DNA of 64,000 nucleotides, taken from contig CM076270.1 in assembly GCA_038380795.1 (NCBI GenBank), positions 23,204,001-23,268,000 on the forward strand, read 5' to 3'. Of this stretch, positions 26,398 to 39,345 are shown in pieces. The position numbers and the translations under genes were made by a program. Under the pieces are notes generated by a model. The model did not search any database. It was not told where the DNA came from and worked only from the letters and a program-made list of their open reading frames with translations. The DNA comes from Pyrocephalus nanus. Its lineage: Eukaryota > Chordata > Aves > Passeriformes > Tyrannidae. Positions within the stretch are counted from its first letter, which is position 1, and each line of letters begins with the position of its first letter.

Positions 26398-28779
26398 GTC
26401 ACAAAGGAAAGCAACCTGAAAAACTGATTTTACTTAAACTGGGTACTAACTGTTAACAATTTAGCATTAATCCTACCACATATCTGGAGCTAAATACCAA
26501 GAACAAATATTTATACTAGTAACCACATGCTGCTAAGCGTTAACACAGGATTAACAAGATATTAATTGAATCATAGACATCTGAAACCAAAATCATCTTG
26601 CTCCCTGCTGTAACTCAGCAGCTCCTCAGGTGAGGATTCGGCCTTTGTCCATAAAGTAACTCAGAAAACTGTTAACTTCCATGGGGTATCTATAATGTAA
26701 GAGCTGGTAGCAACAACCTTTTTTTTTTTCTTTTAATCATCTCAAACCCACTGTTCAAAGTAATTCCTTATATTGACCCACTAGTTTTCGGAAAAAGAAA
26801 AACAAACAAACAAACAAAAAAGCAATCAAAACAAACCACCGAGAACAGCAACTACACAGTAAAAATTAAGATTTCCAGGATAAAACTTCGAATTCCCACA
26901 GAAGATCAGTAAAATCAAGTCAGAAAAATAACACCGCATCAGACTGGTTGGTTCAGACGTTACTAAGCCTGGCCAGACTCCACGTGCTTTCTCTTCGCTT
27001 TATTTTACTTACAATTAGCTGGCAAGAGACGACGATTAGCTAGAAAAACCACATTCCCTTTTGACCTCCAGGTGTACAAAGCAGAGCAGCCCTAAGTGTT
27101 TCCTAAAGCAAGCTCTGGATCTGTACTCAGAGTGCAGGAAAAGCACCACGTGGGACGAGCAGCCCCAGCAGCAATTCACCACACAGACTCTCACCGTGGA
27201 GCCCACCAGCTCCCAGTCAGATCTACCAAGGCAGGCACTGAGTGGCATGGCAGGCTCAGGCAGGCTTCCAAACTCTTTTCCAAAGCCTTGTTTGAAGGCT
27301 GGACCTGTACAAACTGCCACATGCGTGAGGATTTTAAAAGCACAACATCACATCCCGTTTCTCCACGATGGTGTGTGCTGGCAGCTCAACTCCCTGCCCC
27401 ACTGGAGGTCTGGACTTCAGCATCTCTGCACCCTGTTTGTAGCCATACTCAGGAGGGATTAGAAGGGCCAAAGAGTTCAACAGCAACATCAAGTGTTGTG
27501 AATCGCCCAGGCAAAGCCAGTGGTGTTACCCTGGTGCAGGCAGCATCACTCCCGCTCTATTCTCCAGGGTAACATCACCATACAGGATCCAGTCACCTTG
27601 GCATTGCTGCTACTGCAATCACCTTCTTCTGAGTGGAAAAACTGATCACATTAAGGACCTGATCACATGCTTGAAAGTCACTCCTCCACACCTCCAACAG
27701 ATGCACAAATTGTGCTGCGTCAGTTGGTCCCTGTTGCAAAACAGTCACCAATTCCCTCAGTGCTCCCAGCAGCCTTGACCCCTCCCTGGCCAGTCAAGCC
27801 CATTGGCATTGCAAAGGGTCCTTTAGGCAGAAACTCCCAGCAACAGGGCTTTAATAAAACTCTGTCTTAAATAAAACCACTGCTGCCTGACTAGACCCAC
27901 TAAGTGGGATGCTACAAAGACTAACTTTTGTGGAAATTGTGTAGCACAGCCAAAACAGCCCTGCCCTGACAGCCCTGCAGCACTATTGCAATTATTGACA
28001 GTGACTAACTTTGTTAACTACAACTCCTCAAATACACAACATTTCCTTACTCTCAATATGGGAAGTCACACATGGTATAGCAGTGTAAGGACTAGGTCAT
28101 AATAAAGAAAATGTTCCAGTCTGATTTTATGCAGATTTATACTGAGTTGTAAAGCTCAGTGGAGACAAGATTTAAAAACCTCCCAGAAAGCAGTTTATAA
28201 AAAAAAAAAAAAAGAAAAGAAAAGAAAACCAATAAAAATTAAAAACCACCAGATAGATTTTGGGAAAATGAGGAAGAATATGACTGCACTCTCCATACAT
28301 GTATGGATTTGAAAATAACAAAATGTTGGGAACAATGTTTGTTTTTTTTTTCCCAAGATGAGACAGACTGCTTTTTAACTTCAACTCTGTAATGATGACT
28401 GCTGGCTAAGAAACACTTGTTTGTTCCTGAGAAATGCTGAAAAAGAAAATAAATAAATAAATAAAAAGCAGAGTGGGCATCTTAAACCCTTTGAAGAAAC
28501 AAATACGTGAAGCTTTCACAAAAAATACGAAAATAAGAAAAGGTCTCAGAAATAGACTTTGTAAAGCGTTTTTTCCCCCCAGCCCAAAGCAAGCAGGCGG
28601 AGCACTCGCTGCGTGACACAGATGTTCCTCTGTCGGATACAGAGCAGCCCCTTATCCAAACAGCATTAGGGCCCAGGCCAGGATGACTTCAGTAACACAC
28701 TCTTTCCAAAAAGAGTCATACAGAAAAGTTTAGTTCAGCTCTCTTAGACATTAAATCTTGTCTCGTGTATCTACTCATT

Positions 28780-28796
28780 AAAAAAAAAAAAAAAAA
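28780..28796. repeat. poly-A tract (17 A)
   Basis: A run of 17 A about 40 bases before the perfect hairpin at 28,838. Confidence 0.9.
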
Positions 28797-28837
28797 TCAG
28801 GTAAAATTTAGTCTGTTAAAAACACATGAAGTTTCTT

Positions 28838-28868
28838 CTCAGTCAGAGGAAAAGAAACTCTGACTGAG
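28838..28868. repeat. perfect 11-bp inverted repeat (hairpin)
   Basis: The left arm CTCAGTCAGAG (28,838-28,848) and right arm CTCTGACTGAG (28,858-28,868) pair perfectly across the 9-base purine spacer GAAAAGAAA. It lies in PID1 intron 1. TCAGTCA/TGACTGA resembles AP-1-like half sites, but no function can be assigned. Confidence 0.85.
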
Positions 28869-31800
28869 TAAAAAGGGAACTCCACTGACATCAGGACTGC
28901 CACTTAGATTTATAGCAACGTTCTCAAGATCTGAATTTGGACCAAAAACAAGACCCACATATAGACAAGGGCAAAGTTTATCCCCAGGTGAACAAAATGA
29001 CATCTCTTGTAGACATTAATGCTCCTGAAACTCTCTAGCTTGATACAACATTAGTGATAGAAATGCCAAACCACATTCACTCCGTTTATCTTGGAAAGCT
29101 CCACATCCACGAAACAACATCCTCAGACTATAACAGGAATGAAAGGTCAGGCTGTTACTTCCAGAACCAGGGAAGTAAACTTAAACAAGTTGAGGGCACT
29201 TCCCTGGTCAGTGCTGCCCACTGCAGCTGGCTAGTTTTTCTAATATCATGAATAAGCGGCTTGAATAACTTCTGATAAATAAATAAATAAATTTAAAAAA
29301 AACTAACCTGAAAAAAAACTAATATAAATGCCCTCTGAAAGTAATTTAAACCAACCAGAAGGGAGCTGTTTCACTGCAAGGATTCTGCAGATATGGCTCC
29401 CAGGTCATACCTGACTACTCATGGACCTCTCGAGTGCCCAGCTGATGACCTGCTCCTTCTACCCACAAAACCTCTACACCACTACAAAGCACTCAACTTA
29501 GTCCAAAGCCTCCTTAGATTCTCTCTTTCTGGTAAAAATACCTTTATCTATACAGACCTCACTGCCTCACAGAGCGGGACCCTGCTCTGACCTGCTGGAG
29601 AGCAGTCCCAGGCTCAGAAAACCAGGGGGAGCTTGTCTGGCCACAAGGATGAGATCCCTGAGCTCCAGCTGTCTCTTTACAGGTAAAGATCTCATCTCAG
29701 CTCACACTTGCAGTTCAACATCTCCTCAAACATCAGGGGAGATGAGCTCCACCTGTTCTGCAGCCTGAAACTCGTCAGCATTTTACACGTGAGCAGAATG
29801 GGGGGGAGAGGCTTCACAAAAGGAACACTTAAGCAGTGAATAAGTAGAATTTTAGTGAGTATTTTTCACTGTTCAGAAGTGCCAGGGCTTATCATCACCC
29901 TTTATTATGAAAGGCAGTGGTCTCATTCATTTAGACAGGTCCCAGACCGGCCATGAGGCCCAGAAAGGCTGCCCTTTGCCTCAGCAAGGAGTCACACATG
30001 ACCTCAAAGCTACAAGAAAGAACTGATTATTGCAACACTGATCTGTGGGAAGAGGCCACATGAGAACCTACTCGTGCTCCTCTAACCTTTCAAACTGTGC
30101 AACTTGTCCTTCCAGACCAACTCTGCATTTTAGAGCTACAAGATTAAAACATTGCCCTTTGAAAATGTTACGCGTCCCAGTACCAAGCTTCGGGCTCTTT
30201 AATGAAAAAAAGAGCCTCTGAACACCAGATCAAAACAAAAGTCACTCACAAACAAATGCCTCCTAACATTCCTTATGAACCACGGAAAAGTTACACTGCC
30301 ATCTCAAATGGCAAGATAAAAGTTAATGAATTCAGAGGCATATCCCTGTGCATGGAGATGAGGCTGCACACCTAAACCTGAGTGATTTAACACACATTTA
30401 TCAAAGTCAACTATCCAATCTCATAGAAAGCAACATCCCTTCTGCAGACTTCACCACTGATGCTGCTCCATCAACATGAATGTGGCAGAGAGGGCTCCGC
30501 TTCCCCCATCACCCCAGCTACATATTCCAATAGGCAGCTTTGCTGATGGAAAAAAAAGAAAAAAAAAAAAATCCTTGTCTGGAGGATCACTGAGCATTAA
30601 GTGTCTCAGAAATCACTGGTGGGTTTGCTGTTTGTCATCTACCAGAAAAACAAGCACCTATCACTCTTCACCAGCACTGCACATCTCCCCAGCAGTTCAT
30701 CTCAGCAGGAGGCACCAGAGCTGTCTTTGCTATCAGGGTTTCCTCAAACCAGCAGTACCAGGCTCAATAGGCCCTTTCAGCCCCACTATCAAGAGGACCG
30801 ATGTAAAATTTTCAGAATATCCTTCCCTCTAATTCTAATCCAAACAGCAGAGCACAGCTGTGAAAACTGAAGCCTGTGCAGATCCGCGCTGCACAGGCTC
30901 CCTCTTAAAAGCACTGGGACAGGATTCAAGCTTCTACATTTTCTGATTCAAATTTATAGGCAGGCACAGAAAATTCCCATGGACTAGGGAAAAAGAGGAG
31001 AATGCTTCAGATGACAATTTTCTGGAAGATGGAAGAAATTCGCTGCCGTCTTCTGGTGACACACACTGTGCAGTGAGCTGGGGCACAGGTCCACGCTATG
31101 CCCCAACACCCAGGCAGCTCAGGGAGCTGCAGCTTAAGTTCCAAAAGATATTTTTCTGGTCAAAAAAAATGAAAAAAATATAATAAATTCCATATGGAAA
31201 AGCCTAAAATTGAGGGAAAGGTTCTGTTAAATAAATAGCCTCAAATAAGGGGGGAAAAGGATTAAAACCCTGTTTTTGAAGTCTGGTGTATTTTTTTTTC
31301 TAACACTTTTACTGCTTGTCTTTGTGCTCTCCAGCTTAAAGATGAAAGCAGAAGAACCAGTACACCTTAACACAACTCTTCTCATCATGTCCCTCTCCCC
31401 AGCAGGAGGAAATACTAGAAAACAAAGGACAAAATTCTTTACCATGACACTAGAAACCAAGTGCAGCATGTTAATTTGGATGGGACAGTTTTGATGAACA
31501 ATACCAGAAATTTTTTTGGCCTGTTTTTTAACCAGAATGACTGGAAGGCAGAGTGATTTCTCTCTCTCCAACAAACTATACCATTTTCAGGTCACTCTTA
31601 CTGTTATCAGCTCAGAAAGCACAGATTAATCCTGACAGCAGGAAAGCTGGTCCCCAGCCTGGAGAGCCCCCCCTGAAGCCAATCAGAGAGGAAACACTGC
31701 ACCCAACCATCCCTCCTGTCTCTCAGCACCAGGGCTCAGGGACAGAATGGAGAGCTAGAAACTTGCAGGCTCAGATAATGTATTTGGTGTTGCCACCATC

Positions 31801-34800
31801 ACCATGGAGGTCCCATGCCCTTGATCAGCCACAAGCTTCAAACTCCTAGCCTGCCTTCCACCCAGCACACAGTCTCCAGAAGAAGCAAATGCTCGTTAAA
31901 TGAGCTCGTTTTAAATGAGCAATACAAACCCCATGGATCTCCTGTAACAGCACAGGATGGGATTGCTGCCCTGCCCTACAGTCATCAGGCTCAAGGTTGG
32001 TACTGACCTCAGTGGAGTTTGGACCAGATTCCACTGCAAGATCTTTGGAGCAGCTGCTTCACCAGTGGGACCAACCTGAACATCAGTGCTCCTCTACAGG
32101 CACTCAGTGAGTGGGGGAGTTTTCAGAAGAGCAGAGTCCACCAGGTAAAACACTCTCTGGAACAGCCTGGCCCTAAATGGAGGCTCTGAATACTTGTAAA
32201 CTTACTCCAGGATCATTCTGAAAGCTTCCCAGGAGACATATGGAATAACCACCTCTCAAATACAGAGCAGGGCCTGGCATGGGAAGAAGGAGGTGGCCAC
32301 AAATTTGAGCTTCAGGACACTTAATTAACTTACTTTCTGCTCTCAGTGTTCTTGGCAGTTCCCATCAAATATATCTGGAGGAAATGTTTTCACAGGAGGA
32401 GACATTTGAAAACTGTTTGTCATAACACAGGCCCAGTGCCACAAAGGGGTTTGGTGCAAGAACATTGACTGCTCTGGTGCTGTAGCACAGAGATCCCAAA
32501 CCCACCAGCACCCTGCTCCCAGCATGGCTCAGTCAGTAAAACTCATCAGCAGCAACTCAGGTTAGAAATGTAGCTGTTCACGTTGCCTGGAAGCAAAACC
32601 AGCCATTAAGCTGTGAGAGGGACATTTATTTAAATGTTCCCAATGAAAACATGTATGGAGGTTCTTCAGAATGATCAACACTGCAGAAGTCATCACCAAA
32701 CTGCTAAGGTGTCATTGCAGTGAGACCAACTTATTCTTATGCTGAAGCTGTGTATAATTTTGTTGAAGCACTATCACTGAAAGAATATTAAATACCAGCA
32801 ATACAAATATTTTTATTTTTCCTTAAGATTCTACGCATCATATTTATATTTACCACTCCGTATCTTCAGTATTTCAGCAGGAAAAACAAATCATGAAAAG
32901 TTATATTAGGTCTTGTCAGGACACTTTCACAATCACCCACATTTAAAATCTTCCAAGAGTTCTGATGCACTTATTGAGAAACATCTCAGAAGACTGACAC
33001 TATCACCTGTAGGCTCAGGGCACACCACTGCTGACTGCCCTGCTGGCTGACACCAGGGATGCAGAAAATATGAAACAGGCAGTGAAAATGCCGAACATCT
33101 TGGACTGAATGCTTTAGTTTGCCTTCCTTCAAGGAAATCACTGCTTTATTTTTTTGTCCTGGTCATCAAACAGGCTGTCAGTTCCATAAACACAAACTAG
33201 TAATACACTATGAACGAGCCCTGAAGATCATTTCCCAGGGGGGCTTTCCACAAGGCGCTCGCTGATTTTGATTTTCTTTCGGTCACAGAAATGCTTCCCA
33301 AAATTAACATTTTTCCAGAGCCATTCATTTTCTACAAAGAATAAATAATGTAGGAAAAAAGGAACTGCCCAAGCTAAGTGGTGCCAGATGAGCCTGCTGG
33401 AGTCATGGGGCTTTGTTTCAAAGATTCCTGACTGCTGGAAAGTCACAGCAGCAAACTAGTGCAAAAACTCTGATGCCTTGAAATATATCCTGAAGCCATA
33501 CAGTGCCAAAACACTGGGCTGTGAGACTTCAGACGTTTGCATCCACATGACTCAGGCTTAAATTTCAAATGCTTTTCACTTTTTCCTTCTGACATAATAT
33601 TTAATGGAACCAGAGTTCAGTAGCAGTATCAGTGCTGCTATACATGTCTTGCACTGGTTCCTGCCCAGACAGCTGTTTGTGTGCTTACAACTTGCTTGTG
33701 TTTGGTTTGAAAAGGTTTCCCATATGCTTCTAAAAATTGGAAAACTATGGTTTCAACTGACTGTATGCTGCATTTTTTTAACACACGTACGCATCTGAGC
33801 AATGAAAAGGATGAGGAGCTGATTTTGAAAGCACCAATAGCACCTAAAGCCACATCACATCTGAACACATGCAAACGTTTGTCATGAAACCACTGTGGCT
33901 GTGATCACCTCAAAGCCATCACACACGTATAAGTCTGCTCAGAGCTGACTTTTCTTTAGTGAAAGAACTCTCTAATACTCCTGATATTTGATGTGTATAC
34001 TAGAGGTAGCAGATGAATACAATAGACATGAATTCAGCAACTGGGTCAATGATCCCAACCCTGTGTGTTTACTGCTATATTTGAATTACATGGGGGTATA
34101 TCACACCAGCAACTCAGAGACAATGGTAAAGCAACCTTACACAAACTTATTTCTCATGGACTTCAGGGGAGCTGCACAATTTACACGATGGCAGAATTAA
34201 GCCTCGGGGTTCAGGAAATCAAATTTGCCCCAGTAGAGGACCTGAAGCTTCCTGCCCTCCATCACCTGCTTCAGTTCATCTCCTCTTGCCCACCCGCAGC
34301 TCTCCTGCACAGTATTTCACAGCACACTAGAAGAGACATGGAACTCTACAAAAGAAATAAATTCTAGCAATATGAGAATACACTACAGCCCAAAACTGTG
34401 GGTTTCAAGAAGAATATTCAATTTCCAGATGAGCAGACAGAGAATCACTGAAGTCCTACTGTAAACACTTGGCTATTTGCACATCCCTGTGGAGCCACTG
34501 CATCAAAAGATATCCAGCCCCAAAGCTCTGTGATACAGCACGCCTGTCTGTGCCCCTTGAGCTCATCCCCGCTCATGTGAGCCCACCACCTGTACCCCCT
34601 GCAGAAAAAAAGTGGGAGCTCTTCTAAAAAGAGGGCTCGTGGGCCTGGGCTCAGCTCAGGGACACCTGGCAATGCAGCACGAGGCTGGGCAGCCCCTCTG
34701 CTCCAGGAGAAAATGCATCTGAACATGATGATCCCTCTTTACCCACACGTGTTAAGAGAAGCAGGGAAACTTATAAACAGGGCTTATAAACAGCATGACC

Positions 34801-34976
34801 TCGGAAACTATGCACCCACTGGGATTTATTATCTAGAAACAATGTCTGGCACCAAGCTGCCAGGAAAATGCAGGTTTCAAAGCCAACAGCAGCCATCTCT
34901 CAGGCAGGCACACGGAACCGTGTGAAGACCTTGTTTGGTTTCAAAAATCACTTCAGAGTCCTCAGGGGAGCACCAG

Positions 34977-35347
34977 CGAGGCCAACAGCTCCAAAATCCC
35001 AGCTGCGCTGCCGAGGGCTGCCGAACCAGGCGCAGAGGGTACATTTGGAAATAATTTTAAAGCAAGATTTCGGAATATTTTCAGCATCGTTTCAACAAGT
35101 GCCGCTGCCGCGAGCACCAAGCCACAAATCAGCGCACGCTGCTTGTAATCGTTGATAAGGTCTGCTGCAAACCCGGCAATGAAAACCATACCAGGAAGGT
35201 TCTGTGAGCCCCGGGCTGGGGTCCCAGCATTTCCTGCAGGGAGAACAACCCTTAAATACCTGAACCAGAGACTGGAAGGCACGCACGTGTTCGGTACATC
35301 CACCCACGTTTTACCGAGCGCGAACCAGGAACGCCGCCAGAGAAATC
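34977..35347. promoter_or_regulatory. CpG-rich patch inside PID1 intron 1
   Basis: By hand count about 25 CpG dinucleotides fall in roughly 370 bases, at a G+C near 52%. That is close to the number expected without CpG depletion and far above the surrounding intron. Within it, 35,281-35,340 has nine CpGs and the E-box CACGTG. An unmethylated enhancer or an alternative promoter is possible. The 143-residue minus-strand frame (34,962-35,393) that covers it matches no family I know and shows no PID1-like first-exon sequence. Confidence 0.5.
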
Positions 35348-35761
35348 GCAGGGGAAAAGTCTCCCAAACATGGTCACAAATCAGCCCATACATTCAGTGT
35401 GAAAGCTAATCCTGTATTACCTGCACAATCACAGTCTTCTTACCACACCAGCGACTCGCTGATCCCTGGGGTCTATTCCTGCAACATCCCAGCTGTGACT
35501 TCCCACATAACTGACTGTCCCACTAACTCTGGAGAAATGGACGGAACTTCAACATTGCTGGGGGTGAAAAGCAGCCTTCACTGTATTATATTTTCAAGAA
35601 GATTCCAGAAACTTGGATGTTTACTTTTTTCTAGCTTACTCTTCTAATCCATTTAATTCAATTCAACATAACATCCAGAAACAAAGGGGCTTCTTCATTA
35701 AGCAGCAGGATAACAGGAAAAGCTTCCATCAGAGGGATCAGACGGAAGTACAGAACAGGCT

Positions 35762-35862
35762 GAGAAAAAAATAAACAAAGAAAAAAAACCAGAAAACCAA
35801 AAAAGACAAACAAAACCCAAACAAACCAACCAAACAAACAAAAAACCCAAACCTAAAAAATA
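35762..35862. repeat. A/C-rich low-complexity block
   Basis: About 100 bases made almost only of A and C in AAAC/AACC-like steps on the plus strand (T/G-rich on the PID1 sense strand). It has the character of degenerated simple sequence. No transposon was recognised. Confidence 0.8.
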
Positions 35863-38800
35863 AGTGATCACAGCTTACTCCAGCAAAGCCAGAAAGCAAG
35901 GCCCTGGGAACGGGGACACGTTTTAGTAGCATATGAAGCTTTCAGCAGCAAGTGGCCATGAGAGCAGTGGGGGCAAGTCCAGCTTGTGGCCCCAGCTCAC
36001 TGCATTTTGCAACCCATCTGCTGATGACACTTCACTCCTGTTGCGTATGCGTGAGCTTCGCTGCTGACCTCACTACTGGAATCGGACCCATCCAGCCAAC
36101 GCCAAAAACTTCAGCACAAACTATGAAACTTGACAGGACGGAGCACATTTGGAACAAAAGCAGATTTTAATGAATGGCCACAGACCAGGAACGTGCAGTC
36201 TTGCCGTACACTGTGTGGGACTGGGAAGGGAGACCCGTGAGAATAGATGACCCTGGCACTCTTTTGTCAGGACGTGACAGGAGCCTTCACACCGCAACAC
36301 TCGCTGCCATTTCAGCTAAACATCCACAGCTCGTCTCAGCAACAAGCACAGGACTGACCCCGACCAACAGGCATCCACTTGCAGAGTCAGTTCATACTTT
36401 CCCTTACTGAAGCAGGCCAAAAGAAATATTCCGAAAGATGAAAATATTTTCTTTGCCATTTGCTCAGCACAGAGCTGCACCACAGACTAACAACAGACCT
36501 GCACTTCACCACAGCTGGATATCAATGCAAGATACATCTGGCTCAAAATGAAGCCACATACCACACACACATTAGAACAGCAAGAGAGCAGCGCCAGCAC
36601 CACACTTTCTGTGTCCATATATCAGCCTGACATGAAAGACAGGGCTCCATCTGCCATCACACATCCCTCAAATACCCTACAGCAGTGACTTGGCATAACC
36701 CTTAATCCCAGAATATATTAATAGAGACCATAAAACGTCATCTACTCTACCCAGTGACCAAACACCACCCTGCTGCAACCAAAATCCCACGCCCAGCACC
36801 CTCCCAACACTTGCTGGTTGGGCAGGGTGAGCACTTGTAATGCCAGGGACAAGCAGAGAGCTCCCTTCAACACCCCCATGGCACCAACATTTGTTTCATA
36901 GCAGCTCAGGGCCAGGACAGAGGGAGCCTGGGACAAGAGAGAAACATAGGACACTTAAAACTGAATTAAGATGTTGAGGGGGAGAAAGAAGGGGGAAAAA
37001 AATGCATTTATGCCTGGCTCTAGATCTCCTCAGGGGGTCAGGGAGCGCTGCAAGCGGCTCTGGCCAGGCTGGTGACTCACAACACATAAAGGGGAGATGA
37101 GGCTGCTTGAAAGGAACAGGCTTCAACATTTTTTTGGAGAAAAAAAACATTCAGAGGGGTTGGGGATATTGCCCATGTAACTCTGGCTCATGCACGTATA
37201 GATTAGGATCCAGCTTTCAAATACAGGATCTCATCCTGGCTATCCCCAGCCAGGGAATCCTTCCCCTCACTGCACTCATTTTAAATACCATTCACTATGT
37301 TGTTATTTAACCCCTTGTGTGAATTCGGAATTATTATGGGATTGTTGCAACTTCTCCAAGGCTGGTACAAGTCTCCAGAGCTGGTACAAGTCCAAAGAAT
37401 CCTTTAATTCTGCAATTTTAGACACAACCTCCCCATTTGTTTGGGGTTTTTTTAGAGCATTTACAGCAATTCATGCACTTCCCAAGAAACTCCTGTTGGC
37501 AAGAACTGAATTTAGAGGCACTCAGCATTTTGGGAGGCTCAGGATGCCTGGAGCCTCCAGCTAGAGGACACCAAAATTAGGCTGGACAAAGTTAGTGGCC
37601 ACTGCTGAAAGCTTTGGTGCTTGTGGCTCTCCTTCAGCAACAGGGAGGAGCACGGGCTGCCCTCACTACAGGCCTGTGTTGTTCTGTAACAGGTGAAAGG
37701 CCCAGAGAGCACCCCCTCTCCAGGCAGCCTGGTTCCCCTCAGCACACAGCCATTCTTACCCACTCCCTAAGGCAAGACCCCTAATGGTGCATGGGATACA
37801 GCCAAACAAGGCTAAACAAGGTCACACTCAGAACCTCACTCTGCAAAACACAGGCAGTCAGCTGTCCTTAGCCTTGCATGCTCCTGTAGGCAGTATCAGA
37901 TATTTGTGATAATAGTATCTTGTTATTTTAACACCTCCCAGTTCCACAAAGGGGACGTGTAGCCATTCCATACAGTCCAGACCAACACAACACTACCAAC
38001 CTCGGCTTTTCCTTTCTCCTTCCCTTCCCTCACCTCCTCCTTTGCCCCCAGCTGCTGGGTGCAGCCTCACCTGAGCTCTGACCCCTGCAGCACCACCTCC
38101 CCAGTGAACACTCCCACCTCCACAACCTGCCTAAGACCATTAACACCCTCAGACAGGTGATCTTGCCACTTGTGCCTAGCACAGAGAGGTTTCTGACTAA
38201 GACAGGGAAACAAGTAAATAATAACACTCTCGCATGGTTTCACCCTTGAATCCATCAACTACATACGTGGTACATCATTTCTATCCACTAAAAACCAAGT
38301 TTCTTATTGTAGAGAAAAGTACAGCTTCTTAATAACAGGAATTATTCCCATTACTGTGGTGCAGACTAAAGCTCACAGATCTCTCTCTCAGCTTGGCTCT
38401 ACTGTCAACTCCAATCAAACCGCTGAATTTTCAGCTTGATGACATCAAAGTAAATTCTCAGTTTGAATCGTAAAAGCAGTAATAACCTTTTCTTGTCATC
38501 TGCTAAGCTCATTGATTCTTATTTTAAATGTCCCGTTCCCTCTCACTGAACACTTGCTCTGGCAAACTACATGAAACCCACGCAGTGGAACTACAAAGTG
38601 AGTTTTATTTCCCCTCGCTCCCTGAGTGTCTCGGATTGCCCCCCGGACCATGCAATAAGCACACGAACACCGGCACCGCAGAGCCCGACCCGCTGCCGGA
38701 GGGTGCGGTGCGGGGGCACGCCCGTGACCCCGAGACACCCCGACCTGTGGATGCGCGGGTGGCAAAGGACTCCTCCCGCGGGATTTCGGGTGCCCCGCGC

Positions 38801-38900
38801 CCCGCTCCGAGGGACCCTCCCGCACAGCGGAGCCCGGGGAGCCGCTCCATTGAGCGGGGCAGGGAGAGAAGCCCCCGAACGAACGGCGCGTCCCCCGCCG

Positions 38901-38965
38901 AGCCCCGCCGAGCCCCGCAGCCCGAGCCCCGCAGCCCGAGCCCCGCAGCCCGAGCCCCGCAGCCG
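38901..38965. repeat. 14-bp G/C minisatellite in PID1 intron 1
   Basis: The unit AGCCCCGCAGCCCG repeats about four times (38,911-38,965, last copy short by one base), preceded by a partial copy at 38,901. On the minus strand, which is the PID1 sense strand, it reads as alternating GGGG and GGG runs spaced by 3-4 bases, which meets the usual G-quadruplex pattern. It starts about 240 bases after the exon 1 donor. Confidence 0.9.
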
Positions 38966-39036
38966 CCACCGGAGCCCGCCGGGAGCGCCGGACCCGCCCG
39001 GGATGCCGCAGGGGCAGCGTCCCCCCACCCCGCACC

Positions 39037-39070
39037 GTGTGTGTGTGTGTGCGGGTGTGTGTCTGTGTGT
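39037..39070. repeat. GT microsatellite (interrupted)
   Basis: GT dinucleotides with short interruptions (GCGGGT, GTCT) inside the PID1 CpG island, about 140 bases into intron 1. Confidence 0.9.
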
Positions 39071-39206
39071 CCCGCGTCCCCCGCACACCCACCCTCAGCG
39101 CAGGCGAGGGGGGAGAAGTTGCAACAAACTCGCGGTACGGGGGTGATGCCCCACCAGCCCCGCTCCCTCCCCATCCCCATCCCCATCCCGCGGGCCCCCA
39201 GCGTAC

Positions 39207-39236
39207 CTGCAGCCGCTCCGTGGCCGGCTGCCACAT
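39207..39236 (-). CDS. PID1: PID1 first coding exon (residues 1-10)
   Basis: The minus strand reads MWQPATERLQ followed directly by a GT donor (CAG|GTACGC, GT at 39,205-39,206). This is the known N-terminus of the 217-residue PID1 isoform, and it joins in phase 0 to HFQTMLK of exon 2. The start context is good (GCACCATGT, A at -3). The exon lies in the CpG island with GC boxes just upstream. The same frame remains open upstream for 76 codons to an ATG at 39,464, with further in-frame ATGs at 39,452 and 39,386. I chose the 39,236 start because it matches the family. A longer first exon in human isoform 1 has a different N-terminus, which I could not find in this window. Confidence 0.95.
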
Positions 39237-39305
39237 GGTGCGGGCGGCGGGAGGCGCTGCCGAGCGGGCACCGCAAGCGGCTCTGCGGGAGCGCGGCCCC
39301 CGCGC

Positions 39306-39345
39306 CCGCCCCGCCCGCGGCCCCGCCCGCGGCCCCGCCCCGCCG
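39306..39345 (-). promoter_or_regulatory. PID1: GC-box cluster upstream of the PID1 start
   Basis: Four CCGCCC cores (GGGCGG on the PID1 sense strand) occur within 40 bases, 70-110 bases upstream of the ATG. They are typical Sp1/KLF sites of a TATA-less promoter. The sense strand also has four or more closely spaced G runs, so it could fold into a G-quadruplex. Confidence 0.7.

Larger units (their letters stand above)
7600..39206 (-). other. PID1: PID1 intron 1
   Basis: The intron runs from the donor CAG|GTACGC after exon 1 to the TTTAG acceptor before exon 2, about 31.6 kb. Most of it is A/T-rich non-coding DNA. The many short open frames on both strands match no family I recognise. I found no second PID1 first exon, no retroviral or LINE reading frame and no RNA gene. 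The notable contents are listed separately: homopolymer tracts, a tandem 18-mer at 9,181, a triple GATA array at 20,763, perfect hairpins at 20,111 and 28,838, a CpG-rich patch near 35.0-35.35 kb, an A/C-rich low-complexity block at 35,762, and the intron-side half of the promoter CpG island above 38.6 kb. Confidence 0.85.

Noticed and set aside
26562..26600. AATCATAGAC-like stretch resembling a CR1 3' terminus
   Set aside because: Only a few bases match and the flanking sequence does not continue as CR1.
27061..27572. Overlapping plus-strand frames of 133 and 158 codons
   Set aside because: Two frames open over the same DNA and no recognisable domain; consistent with chance in a locally G/C-richer region.
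34962..35393. 143-codon minus-strand frame with a hydrophobic stretch, as a possible alternative PID1 first exon
   Set aside because: No resemblance to any PID1 N-terminus I know; the frame is explained by the CpG-rich composition.
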